A DNA stretch of 16,575 bases from Caldithrix sp. RBG_13_44_9 (GTDB taxonomy: Bacteria > Calditrichota > Calditrichia > RBG-13-44-9), in NCBI GenBank assembly GCA_001771055.1, contig MESS01000143.1, positions 44,083 to 60,657 of the forward strand. Direction: 5' to 3'. The notes under the pieces were generated by a model. It saw nothing but the letters and a program-made list of their open reading frames with translations. It was not told the origin of the DNA and did no database searches. This document shows positions 7,418 through 14,870 of the stretch, piece by piece (positions within the stretch are counted from its first letter, which is position 1; the number at the start of each line of letters is the position of its first letter). The translations under genes were made by a program, and so were the position numbers.

Positions 7418-9121
7418 ATGAGTTGGTATCTCTATTTGATTTTAGCTTACCTGCTGGTCCTGATGGGATTCAATTTTTACCGCTCTTTCAAAGTAAAAAC
7501 CCAGGATGAAATGATGGTGGCTGGCAGATCATTAAGTATGCAGGTTATGGTATTCACCCTCATTTGCACCTGGATTGGTTCGGGGACTTTTATTGCCGGA
7601 GCGGAATATGCTGTAAAAGCGGGGTGGTCGAGTCTCTGGTTCCCGGCTGGTGCCTGGGTTGGAATTGTGGCTATCTACTTTTTGGCCGAAAAGATTCGTA
7701 CTTTCGGCAAGTATACTATTGGAGATATTCTGGAAGTCCGTTATGGTAAATTTGCCCGACTTTTTGGGGCCCTGGCCCTGATCGTCAGCTTTACCGCCAT
7801 CGTCAGTTATCAATTCCGGGCTGGCGGTTATATTCTTAACGTAGTGAGTAATGGTGCCATCAGCGTTGAAACTGGGCAGGCGGTCACTGCTGCTTTTGTC
7901 ATTCTGTTTACGGCTGCGGCCGGGATGATGGCGGTAGCATACACTGATCTTCCCAATGGGATCATTATTCTTACTGCTTCCATCTTAGCCGCACCGGTGA
8001 TGTATTATCTGGCCGGCGGCTGGGAAAATTCCCTGCAGGTTTTACCGCCAGAACATTTTGCCGTTTTCAACAAAGATTTTGGAGCCCGGCCCCTTCTCAA
8101 AGCCGGAGGGTATTTTCTGGCTACCATGTTTCTGCTGCTGGGTGTTCAAAGTATGTATCAGAAATTTTATAGTGCCAGAACTCCGCGGGATGCCCGGCAG
8201 GCAGTAGCTCTCTGGGTGGTTGGAACGGTAGTGGTGGAAACCGTGGTAGTGGTTATTGCCATTTTTGCTGCCAGCTATTACTGGGAACCAATCAAGGAGT
8301 TTGAAATTCTTAATCGCCTGAAAAATCAGGTGGTTCAAAAGGAAACCTCCCTGACTAATGTACAACCGGCCCTGCAGAGATTAATCGATCAGGAATTTGA
8401 GCGGGGTAATATCAACTCCTTTCAGAAAGATGTCATCGAAAGTGACTTGATTCTGGAACAGAACTATTCCAGCATTGAGCAAATAAATGATGTTCTGAAT
8501 CAGAAAACCATTGACCCGGCCTCCATTGTCCTGCAAGCAGCCCAGACCATCGCCGATCGCGGGGGATTCCTGTTGATCATCGGAGTATTATTGCTAGCTG
8601 CGGCCGTGGCAGTAGTTATCTCTACCGGTATGAATTATCTGTTATCCCCCACTACCAATATCATGCGGGATGTGTACCAGCGTTTTATTAATCCAAACGC
8701 CAGCCAGAAATCTATGGTGATCATTCAGAAAGTGATGATCATTTCCCTGGGACTGATCGCCTTTTATATTGCTACAAATTTAACTTCAGTTTTGGAAATG
8801 AGCTATTTTGCTTATACTATCTACGGCGTTTCCATTACTCCGGCGGTGATCGCTGCTCTGTCCTGGAAAAGGGCGACCCGGCTGGGTGGATTAGCCTCGA
8901 TCATAGGAGGGGCACTGATTACCATTTTCCTGAAAGTGGCCGGTTATATCTGGCCGGCTATTATGGTCCCGGCCGGTGATCCAAACGGAGATCCCTGGGG
9001 AATACCCTTAATATACCCGGCACTCTGTTTTTCAATCCTCAGCCTGATTGTGGTCAGTTACCTGACCAAAGCTCCGGAACCGCAGGAACTAAAAGAGTTA
9101 TTCCCGAAAAAAATGAATTGA
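7418..9121 (+). CDS. Sodium:solute symporter (SSS family) with an enlarged extra-membrane loop
   Basis: This 567-residue inner-membrane protein belongs to the Na+-coupled solute symporter family (PutP/SglT/PanF type, LeuT fold), with about 13 helices. Supporting motifs are GRSLS near 37-40 after the first helix, SGTFIAGAEYA at 55-65, YTDLPNGIIIL at 175-185, and ISTGMNYLLSPTTNIMRDVY at 401-420, the family's conserved eighth helix with Na2-site Ser/Thr residues. The loop between helices, about 288-383, is unusually long and polar with helical, coiled-coil-like character (residues 293-366); I estimate roughly 60-70 residues more than typical members. The substrate is not predictable. Start at ATG is backed by AAGGAG 5 bases upstream. 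It is transcribed away from the MFS gene. Confidence 0.92.
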   Translation: MSWYLYLILAYLLVLMGFNFYRSFKVKTQDEMMVAGRSLSMQVMVFTLICTWIGSGTFIAGAEYAVKAGWSSLWFPAGAWVGIVAIYFLAEKIRTFGKYTIGDILEVRYGKFARLFGALALIVSFTAIVSYQFRAGGYILNVVSNGAISVETGQAVTAAFVILFTAAAGMMAVAYTDLPNGIIILTASILAAPVMYYLAGGWENSLQVLPPEHFAVFNKDFGARPLLKAGGYFLATMFLLLGVQSMYQKFYSARTPRDARQAVALWVVGTVVVETVVVVIAIFAASYYWEPIKEFEILNRLKNQVVQKETSLTNVQPALQRLIDQEFERGNINSFQKDVIESDLILEQNYSSIEQINDVLNQKTIDPASIVLQAAQTIADRGGFLLIIGVLLLAAAVAVVISTGMNYLLSPTTNIMRDVYQRFINPNASQKSMVIIQKVMIISLGLIAFYIATNLTSVLEMSYFAYTIYGVSITPAVIAALSWKRATRLGGLASIIGGALITIFLKVAGYIWPAIMVPAGDPNGDPWGIPLIYPALCFSILSLIVVSYLTKAPEPQELKELFPKKMN

Positions 9122-9351
9122 CTATTAAAAAGAGAAATATTAGTAAGGGAATAAAAAAATCGAACGAATATTTCAATTTCGAAAATTTTGATGTAAATTC
9201 AGGTTGTTACCGGTCTTTCTTAAATACCCAATCATGGTTGGATTTATTTTATTCGATAATTAACAGCTGTTTTCGTTATGAGCTGGACAAAAAGTAAATT
9301 TCACCGCAGGAACAATTTAATGTCGTATTAGACTTTCGAACAGGGATAAAG
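9122..9351. other. AT-rich gap between symporter and kinase-like gene
   Basis: No gene or convincing promoter is seen. TTGGAT at 9238-9243 and nearby AT-rich hexamers do not form a properly spaced promoter. AGGGATA at 9342-9348 is the likely ribosome binding site of the next gene. Confidence 0.4.
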
Positions 9352-10416
9352 ATGAGCCAGTTAGGGATAACACAATTAGACAGCCTTCTTAATTTTACCA
9401 AACTTCATTTACTCGTATTAACTCCGCAATTCAAACTGGTAGGACACTATCCTGATCATCGCAGCTTTTTAGGATGGGATGAAGTTGATCTGGAAACCTT
9501 CAGCTTTGAAGAAAATTTTTTAAAACCCAATCATCTGGACATCACCCTGTTCTTGGGACATTTTCAACCCAAAGACCATCTGGTAAAAAATTACTACTGG
9601 CGGGATGCAGATCAGCAGATCAGCGGTCCCTATGAGACTTATATCCGGCTGAAGAAACAAGCAGAGCAGCTGAAGCTGATCATGGCTTTTGTGAAAATTG
9701 TTGAATATCCCAATAAGATCGAGATCTCCCCGGATCAGAAGTATAAACTGTTCCTGGCCGAACCGCTGCCAGGCCTCCTGCATAATCTATTTGGCCCCCT
9801 GGGTACCCTTTCCGGTCGTCTGGAACTATTAAAAAGCAAAAATTCCCAGTTGAAAGATCTGGATGAACTTTTGAAAATGACCCATTTTATACAATCTTCC
9901 CTGAAAAACCTGGGTTATAAGCTGGTTCATGAGAAGCAACCTGCAGCAGTAGAGATTGATCTGAATCAGTTTATGCGGGAGGAATTGCAGTTCCTTACTT
10001 CGGATCTGTTTTTTAAGCATCAGGTGAAAAAAAGCGTGAAATTTCTGAAAGAATCGAAGAAGTTTTTGGGTATATATTCTTCATTGAGCGGAATTCTCAG
10101 CGAGTTTTATTATTTCTTTCGCCGGTTTGTTTTTGAGGATCAGGAATACCAGCTGCAAGCCGAAATCTTTCATGATCAAGAGAATATCGGATTCTATCTG
10201 AATTTCCTGGGTGATTTTCATATCCCGGCTGATCTGAATCTGCATTTTCCTTTTGATCTGGAAGGATCAGCCAGTCAGATTATCCAGCAAAAAATCGAAG
10301 GTCTTGATCTGGCTTTTCTGGGGCATTGTCTCAGAGAAAATGACGGTTACCTGGAAATATCCGGTAAGAAAGAGATGATGAAGATACGGTTACTTTTGCC
10401 TGTTACCCCTGCTTGA
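9352..10416 (+). CDS. Degenerate histidine-kinase-like protein (PAS-like, HisKA-like, relic ATPase domain)
   Basis: This 354-residue protein looks soluble, with no signal peptide or membrane helix. Residues about 1-118 resemble a PAS-like sensor domain (LLVLTPQFKLVGHYPDHRSFLGWDEVDLE). Residues about 138-195 look like a HisKA dimerisation helix pair: GLLHNLFGPLGTLSGRLELL has the layout of the family's H-box (H-N-L-x-x-P-L...SGRxELL), with candidate phospho-acceptor His144. The C-terminal part (about 200-352) is where an HATPase_c domain should lie, but I cannot find an N-box, or the DxGxG and GxGxG glycine motifs. What remains is an end resembling the last strand-helix-strand (LAFLGHCLRENDGYLEI...MMKIRLLLPV). 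I infer a pseudo-kinase, phosphotransfer or scaffold protein. No response regulator is adjacent. Its last 27 bases overlap the convergent glycosyltransferase gene. Confidence 0.6.
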   Translation: MSQLGITQLDSLLNFTKLHLLVLTPQFKLVGHYPDHRSFLGWDEVDLETFSFEENFLKPNHLDITLFLGHFQPKDHLVKNYYWRDADQQISGPYETYIRLKKQAEQLKLIMAFVKIVEYPNKIEISPDQKYKLFLAEPLPGLLHNLFGPLGTLSGRLELLKSKNSQLKDLDELLKMTHFIQSSLKNLGYKLVHEKQPAAVEIDLNQFMREELQFLTSDLFFKHQVKKSVKFLKESKKFLGIYSSLSGILSEFYYFFRRFVFEDQEYQLQAEIFHDQENIGFYLNFLGDFHIPADLNLHFPFDLEGSASQIIQQKIEGLDLAFLGHCLRENDGYLEISGKKEMMKIRLLLPVTPA

Positions 10417-11637
10417 TTTATCAGGCTGGTTCGATATTCCTAGCTTACTCTTCCCGTTATTAAACAAACCATCCTCCCCCAAAATTGAAAGAATGGCCAG
10501 AGGAATTACCGGAAGTAAATATTTTTCCCAGTTTACATATGAGAAGGCCATAGTGATGAGGAAGGAGAAGATGGCCAGGTCTGAAAACAAGCTGCGCTGG
10601 CTGGAGCGATTACGCCGCTGCCGGTATAATCTGATTGAGAGATGTATAAACACCGGTAGTGAAAGTAAGAATACCAGGTAGAATACCAGGTGTTCGCAGG
10701 ATTCATTCACCATCCAGCGAATGAACCGGTGGAAATATCCGGTGGTAAACACCCCGGCCTGTTCGGCTGGCTGAGATGCCTTGATGGGATATAGCAAATA
10801 CCCACCAGATAAAATAAATGCTACGAAATATATTTTTATATTGCGGTAAAAAGATCTCCGGCGAATAACAATTAAAGGTAAAAGGTAAATCAAAAACATG
10901 CAGATATAAAAAACAATGAAGCTGAAATGAAAAGATAATCCCTCGGAAACATACTGCTTATGTAAGGCATTCTGGGGACTCAATCCCTTCCAGAATAGGA
11001 ATAGCAGACCAATGGGGAGCATGGCAACCAGAATGGACAGCATCATCTCAATATGGCGACGATCTCTTTGAATATAAAAAGACCACAGGAAGTAAATGAA
11101 TGTTGCCAGACACCAGAATATGAGATACTGTCGGCATAATAAGCCTCCGGCCATTGAGACCGAAAAAATTATCGGTTTATATTTGTGGAGGGAGATCAGG
11201 CTGGTGGCCAGAAAAAACATGGTCAGCATGTCCGTATAGACAAAAACCGTCACCCCGATCATGTAAGGTTGAAATATCAGAAATCCGGTAAGAATCAGAG
11301 CAGTTTTCGTGTCGTCGTACCAACTTCTGAAGAAGAAATAAAATGAAAGAAATGTAAAAAAAGAGATGGTCAAAGACAGCAGACGCAGAGCCGGCAGTTC
11401 AAAGCTGACAATCTTTCCCCACAGTGCATATACCAGAAAGGGAAGGGGAGTGGACATTTCGTTATAATTTTTCAGCCGTTCCAGGCTCAAATCGTCTGCA
11501 AGATATTTGATTGTCTCAATAAAATGTCCTTCATCGTGCCATAACGGTTGTTTATCTGCCACTGTAAGATACAGGACGATTTCATAACCAAGTAGAAAGA
11601 TAATCAGTAAAATAAGGGATCTTTTTGAAGTGGACAT
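10390..11637 (-). CDS. GT-C-type membrane glycosyltransferase (PMT/ArnT/ALG10-like)
   Basis: This 415-residue polytopic membrane protein has about 9-11 helices. After the first helix comes PLWHDEGHFIETIKYL (31-46); an acidic pair (Asp35-Glu36) in the first extra-membrane loop is the usual catalytic feature of GT-C enzymes that use polyprenyl-phosphate sugars. Further GT-C-like features are MSTPLPFLVYALWGK (61-75), GLLCRQYLIFW (165-175, resembling the RQTN region of ALG10) and YVNWEKYLLPVIPLAIL (367-383), similar to the RYLLPxxP motif of PMT-type proteins. Donor and acceptor are unknown; an envelope lipid, protein or polysaccharide is likely. I chose the ATG at 11637; a TTG 12 bases upstream would add MPES. 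Neither start has a strong ribosome binding site. It follows murA by 60 bp. The stop lies inside the convergent kinase-like gene. Confidence 0.72.
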   Translation of the reverse strand: MSTSKRSLILLIIFLLGYEIVLYLTVADKQPLWHDEGHFIETIKYLADDLSLERLKNYNEMSTPLPFLVYALWGKIVSFELPALRLLSLTISFFTFLSFYFFFRSWYDDTKTALILTGFLIFQPYMIGVTVFVYTDMLTMFFLATSLISLHKYKPIIFSVSMAGGLLCRQYLIFWCLATFIYFLWSFYIQRDRRHIEMMLSILVAMLPIGLLFLFWKGLSPQNALHKQYVSEGLSFHFSFIVFYICMFLIYLLPLIVIRRRSFYRNIKIYFVAFILSGGYLLYPIKASQPAEQAGVFTTGYFHRFIRWMVNESCEHLVFYLVFLLSLPVFIHLSIRLYRQRRNRSSQRSLFSDLAIFSFLITMAFSYVNWEKYLLPVIPLAILSILGEDGLFNNGKSKLGISNQPDKSSRGNRQK

Positions 11638-11697
11638 CGATTCAGGCAATCATTTGAGTTCTTCATCGCTAACAGTTCAGCACTGGATGATTTTCGT

Positions 11698-12963
11698 TTA
11701 AATGACATCCCCGGCATTTTCACGGCTGATTTCTGCACCTGCTTGCTGTAGTTTCAGCTCGATCTTTTCATAGCCGCGGTCGATATGATACACCCGGAAA
11801 ACCTCGCTTTTGCCTTTGGCGGCCAGGGCGGCGATGACCAGCGAGGCAGATGCCCGTAGATCAGTGCTCATGACCGGCGCACCTTTTAGTTCGTTTACTC
11901 CCTGTATAAAAACGGAGTTGTTTTTCTGTACAATCTGGGCACCCAATCGATTTAATTCTGGTACATGGGTAAACCGGTCGGTGAAAATAGAATCGGTAAC
12001 CACGCTGCTGCCTGCCGCCAGGCTCATCAGAGCGATCCATTGCGCCTGCATATCTGTTGGGAATCCGGGATAGACATCCGTGGTGACATTTACTGGTTGA
12101 ATGGGAGTGGTACTTTTCAAAGTGATTTCATTTTCCCGGATCACCATTTCTGCCCCACTCTCCTTGAGTTTTTCTAATACTTCCAGCAGCTGTTTAGGTT
12201 GACAATTTCTCAGGGTAATTTTGCCGCCGGTAATTCTGGCAGCGCAGAGAAAAGTACCGGTTTCTATCCGGTCCGGTATAATGGTATAATCGGCAGGATG
12301 CAGACCGGGCATGCCTTCAATCTGAATGGTTTTGGTGCCCAGGCCTTCGATGCGTGCTCCCATCCGGATCAAGAAGTGACCCAGATCGATGATTTCCGGT
12401 TCGCTGGCTGCATTTTCCAGAATGGTCATTCCGTCTGCCAGTACGGCTGCCATCATGACATTGCCGGTAGCTCCCACACTGGAAACATCAAAATGAATAT
12501 GGCTCCCTTTCAATTTCCGGCAGTTGGCTACAATGTATCCGCCGTCCAGATTCAGCTCAACCCCAAGTTTTTTCATCCCTTTAATATGAAGGTCTACCGG
12601 GCGTGGACCCCAGGCGCATCCTCCCGGCAGGGAAACTTTCGCGGCTTTGAAGCGGGCCAGCAAGGGACCCAACACATAGATTGAAGCCCTCATCGTTTTG
12701 ACCAATTCATAAGGAGCTTCCGGAAAATCGGCCTGGGTGGTATCAATGATCAGGGTATGATCGGCAAACTCAATCTTGGCTCCGATAATTCGTAAAAGAT
12801 GAGCCATCGTTCTGATATCCCGCAATTCGGGGACGTTATGGAGAGTGTATTTCCCGGGTGATAACAGCGTGGCCACCATTAACGGGAGAGCGGCATTCTT
12901 CGATCCGCTGATCTTAATTTCCCCGTTCAGCGGTTTTCCGCCCTGGATAATAAATTTATCCAA
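11698..12963 (-). CDS. murA: UDP-N-acetylglucosamine 1-carboxyvinyltransferase
   Basis: MurA transfers enolpyruvate from phosphoenolpyruvate to UDP-GlcNAc, the first committed step of peptidoglycan synthesis, in the cytoplasm. The 421 residues match the usual length. Visible active-site features: Lys22 in ISGSKNAALP, Arg92 in KTMRASIYVLGPLLAR, the PEP-binding and fosfomycin-targeted Cys116 in LPGGCAWGPRPVDLHIKG, catalytic Asp304 in FPTDMQAQ, and Arg396 in HIDRGYEKIE. DRIETGTF (231-238) and TDLRASASLV (367-376) are also conserved. The Cys is retained, unlike the naturally fosfomycin-resistant Asp variants. The start codon is TTG: it gives the canonical MDKFIIQGG beginning and is preceded by AGGAG at 6 bases. 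It lies between recN and the glycosyltransferase gene, with 60-bp gaps on both sides. Confidence 0.98.
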   Translation of the reverse strand: MDKFIIQGGKPLNGEIKISGSKNAALPLMVATLLSPGKYTLHNVPELRDIRTMAHLLRIIGAKIEFADHTLIIDTTQADFPEAPYELVKTMRASIYVLGPLLARFKAAKVSLPGGCAWGPRPVDLHIKGMKKLGVELNLDGGYIVANCRKLKGSHIHFDVSSVGATGNVMMAAVLADGMTILENAASEPEIIDLGHFLIRMGARIEGLGTKTIQIEGMPGLHPADYTIIPDRIETGTFLCAARITGGKITLRNCQPKQLLEVLEKLKESGAEMVIRENEITLKSTTPIQPVNVTTDVYPGFPTDMQAQWIALMSLAAGSSVVTDSIFTDRFTHVPELNRLGAQIVQKNNSVFIQGVNELKGAPVMSTDLRASASLVIAALAAKGKSEVFRVYHIDRGYEKIELKLQQAGAEISRENAGDVI

Positions 12964-12969
12964 AATTTT

Positions 12970-12974
12970 CTCCT
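12970..12974 (-). promoter_or_regulatory. AGGAG ribosome binding site deciding the TTG start of murA
   Basis: On the leftward strand AGGAG is followed by AAAATT and then TTG. Spacing of 6 bases and the conserved MurA N-terminus together show that TTG is the true initiator. Confidence 0.8.
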
Positions 12975-12992
12975 GATTATATTCTCAGCCTT

Positions 12993-13033
12993 AATAAAAA
13001 TAAATTGGTGATTGAATTATTTTTTAATCACCA
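12993..13033 (-). terminator. Weak intrinsic terminator-like hairpin at the end of recN
   Basis: Leftward, TGGTGATT (13033-13026) and AATCACCA (13013-13006) form a perfect 8-bp stem with a 12-base loop, followed by the T-rich run ATTTATTTTTATT. The stem overlaps the recN stop codon (13026-13024). It has only three G-C pairs, so it may be leaky, giving partial read-through into murA rather than full termination. Confidence 0.4.
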
Positions 13034-14745
13034 GCCCCTTGCTCCGCAGCTTCCTTGATCAGCTGGCGGGCACTTTGTAATATCTCTTCGCTCAATTTTT
13101 TCCCGCCCATCAGGCCGGCAATTTCTTTAACCCGGTTTTCTCCGGCCAGTACATTTACCCGGGTAAATGTCCGGCCATCATCTACATATTTTTCAACCTG
13201 ATAGTGAGCCTTTCCAAAGGAAGCGATTTGGGGAAGATGGGTAATACAGATAATCTGGTGGGTTTGAGCCAGACTCTGAATACTCTTTCCAACTGCTAGG
13301 GCGATTTGCCCGGAAACACCGGCGTCGATCTCATCGAAGATCAACAGCGGGATCCGGTCAGATTCAGCCAGAATATTTTTAAGTGCCAGCATAATACGGG
13401 AAATTTCACCGCCGGAAGCAATTTTAGCCAGCGGTTTAAAATCTTCACCGGGATTGGGAGAAATAAAAAATTCGATCTGATCCACTCCCCACTCATCACC
13501 CTGATAAGTTTTTCCCTGATGCTGGAAGATTCCATGCTCACTCTCCAGCCAGAGGAAATCAACCCGGAATCGCATTTTGGGCATACCAATTTCTTTCAGC
13601 AACCTGATGACCTGCTGTTCCAGTTTTTTAGCAGCTGCCTGCCGTGACCTGGAAAGGGACAAGGCCTGTTCTCCGTAAATTTTAATTTTTTCAGTTAACT
13701 CTTTACGGTATTTATCCAGTTCAAAATCAATATTTTCCTGCAAAAACAATTCCTTCTCGATGGTTGCCAGATAGTGGAAAATATCCTGAATGGTTTTGCC
13801 GTATTTTTTTTTCAAAACTGAAATGGTTGCTAAACGCTGCTCTATCTCTTCTAATCTTTTAGGATTATATTCCAGTTGGTTTTGAAATTCTTCTACACTT
13901 CGTGTGGCTTCTTCAATCACGATTTTGGCGGAGGCAAATTCTTGACTGATGGTTTTTAGCTCCTGTGAAAACTCCGCCAGTTCTAGTAACAGATGCTGGG
14001 CGGAGCCCATTAATTCTGATAAATTATTTTCTTTATTTCCATCCGTAATTTCATGGAACCGGGTAGTCAGCGCATATATTTTTTCGGCATTTATCAGGAT
14101 TTTACGTTCGTTTTCCAACTGCACATCTTCATCATTCTGCAGCTGTGATTTTTTAATTTCCTGAATTTGGAACTGGTATAATTCGTACTTTTCCGCCAGC
14201 ATTTTGCTCTGGATTTCTAGATTCTGCAGAGCCTCCTTGGCCCGTTGTACTTCCAGATAAGCCTGATTCACACCTTGGAGTTCTGCTGAAAGTTTTCCCA
14301 GCCCGTCAATAAAATAGCGATGGGTTTCTTTTCTGAGCAGACTCTGATGTTCATTCTGGCCGTGAATATCCACCAGCAGGTCGCCAATTTCTGCCAGGGT
14401 ACTGATGGTTATAGGAATGTCGTTAATAAAAGCCCTGGATGTTCCTTTGACCGGTATTTCCCGGCGCAGGAAGATTTCTTCATTAGACTCCAGGCCTTTT
14501 TCTTTCAGAAGATTTTTCAATTCGGAAAGAGAATGGATGTCAAAAATCGCTTCGACCAAGGCTTTGTCTGCCCCGCTTCGGACAATTTCACTATACACCC
14601 GTCCCCCTAATACAGCCGAGATTGCCCCGATGAGGATCGATTTTCCGGTGCCGGTTTCTCCGGTCAGGATATTCAGGCCTTTCTGGAATTCCAGCTGCAG
14701 GTTATGAGCCAGGGCGAAATTTTTTATAAAAATTGACTTAAGCAT
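13024..14745 (-). CDS. recN: DNA repair protein RecN
   Basis: RecN is an SMC-like ATPase that acts in double-strand break repair and recombination on the nucleoid. The 573 residues fit the family (E. coli 553). The N-terminal ATP-binding half has Walker A GETGTGKS at 29-36 and the RecN-typical DIHGQNEHQSLL at 126-137. A long coiled-coil region runs from about 155 to 385, with a central break near 310-330. The C-terminal half has the signature ASGGEISR (443-450), Walker B LLIFDEIDAGVSG (467-479) and ITHLPQIAS (501-509). All catalytic elements are present, so it should be active. It is followed by murA after 60 bp. A dyad and possible promoter lie upstream; recN is often under SOS control in other bacteria, but no recognised LexA box is visible here. 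Confidence 0.98.
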   Translation of the reverse strand: MLKSIFIKNFALAHNLQLEFQKGLNILTGETGTGKSILIGAISAVLGGRVYSEIVRSGADKALVEAIFDIHSLSELKNLLKEKGLESNEEIFLRREIPVKGTSRAFINDIPITISTLAEIGDLLVDIHGQNEHQSLLRKETHRYFIDGLGKLSAELQGVNQAYLEVQRAKEALQNLEIQSKMLAEKYELYQFQIQEIKKSQLQNDEDVQLENERKILINAEKIYALTTRFHEITDGNKENNLSELMGSAQHLLLELAEFSQELKTISQEFASAKIVIEEATRSVEEFQNQLEYNPKRLEEIEQRLATISVLKKKYGKTIQDIFHYLATIEKELFLQENIDFELDKYRKELTEKIKIYGEQALSLSRSRQAAAKKLEQQVIRLLKEIGMPKMRFRVDFLWLESEHGIFQHQGKTYQGDEWGVDQIEFFISPNPGEDFKPLAKIASGGEISRIMLALKNILAESDRIPLLIFDEIDAGVSGQIALAVGKSIQSLAQTHQIICITHLPQIASFGKAHYQVEKYVDDGRTFTRVNVLAGENRVKEIAGLMGGKKLSEEILQSARQLIKEAAEQGAGD

Positions 14746-14773
14746 ACCAACTGGTTTTCTGAATGCAGATCAA

Positions 14774-14801
14774 TTTACACACAGCTAAAATGAAAATTCA
14801 A
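14774..14801 (-). promoter_or_regulatory. Candidate recN promoter
   Basis: Leftward, TTGAAT (14801-14796) is followed after 16 bp by TGTAAA (14779-14774). Transcription would start near 14767, about 20 bases before the recN ATG. Both hexamers are only 4 of 6 matches, so this is tentative; the adjacent dyad supports a control region here. Confidence 0.27.
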
Positions 14802-14804
14802 GGC

Positions 14805-14829
14805 TTGTTTTGCAAACGTTGTAAACCAA
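14805..14829. promoter_or_regulatory. 25-bp imperfect dyad upstream of recN, candidate operator
   Basis: Around the central C at 14817, the left half TTGTTTTGCAAA and the reverse complement of the right half agree at 9 of 12 positions; the core contains AACGTT. It lies directly upstream of the possible -35 of recN. The shape, with TTGCAAACGTTG at its heart, resembles LacI-family operators and could also be a lineage-specific SOS site. It sits between the propeller gene and recN. Confidence 0.35.
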
Positions 14830-14870
14830 CTCCAGAATCTATAATGCATCCCAGGCTTTAGAGCAATGAT

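Noticed and set aside
12199..12684. 161-codon plus-strand open frame inside murA
   Set aside because: It is antisense to highly conserved MurA sequence and has no independent support.
12976..12981. TATAAT on the minus strand just upstream of murA
   Set aside because: It lies directly next to the ribosome binding site; transcription from it would start after AGGAG and remove it, and no -35 is present.
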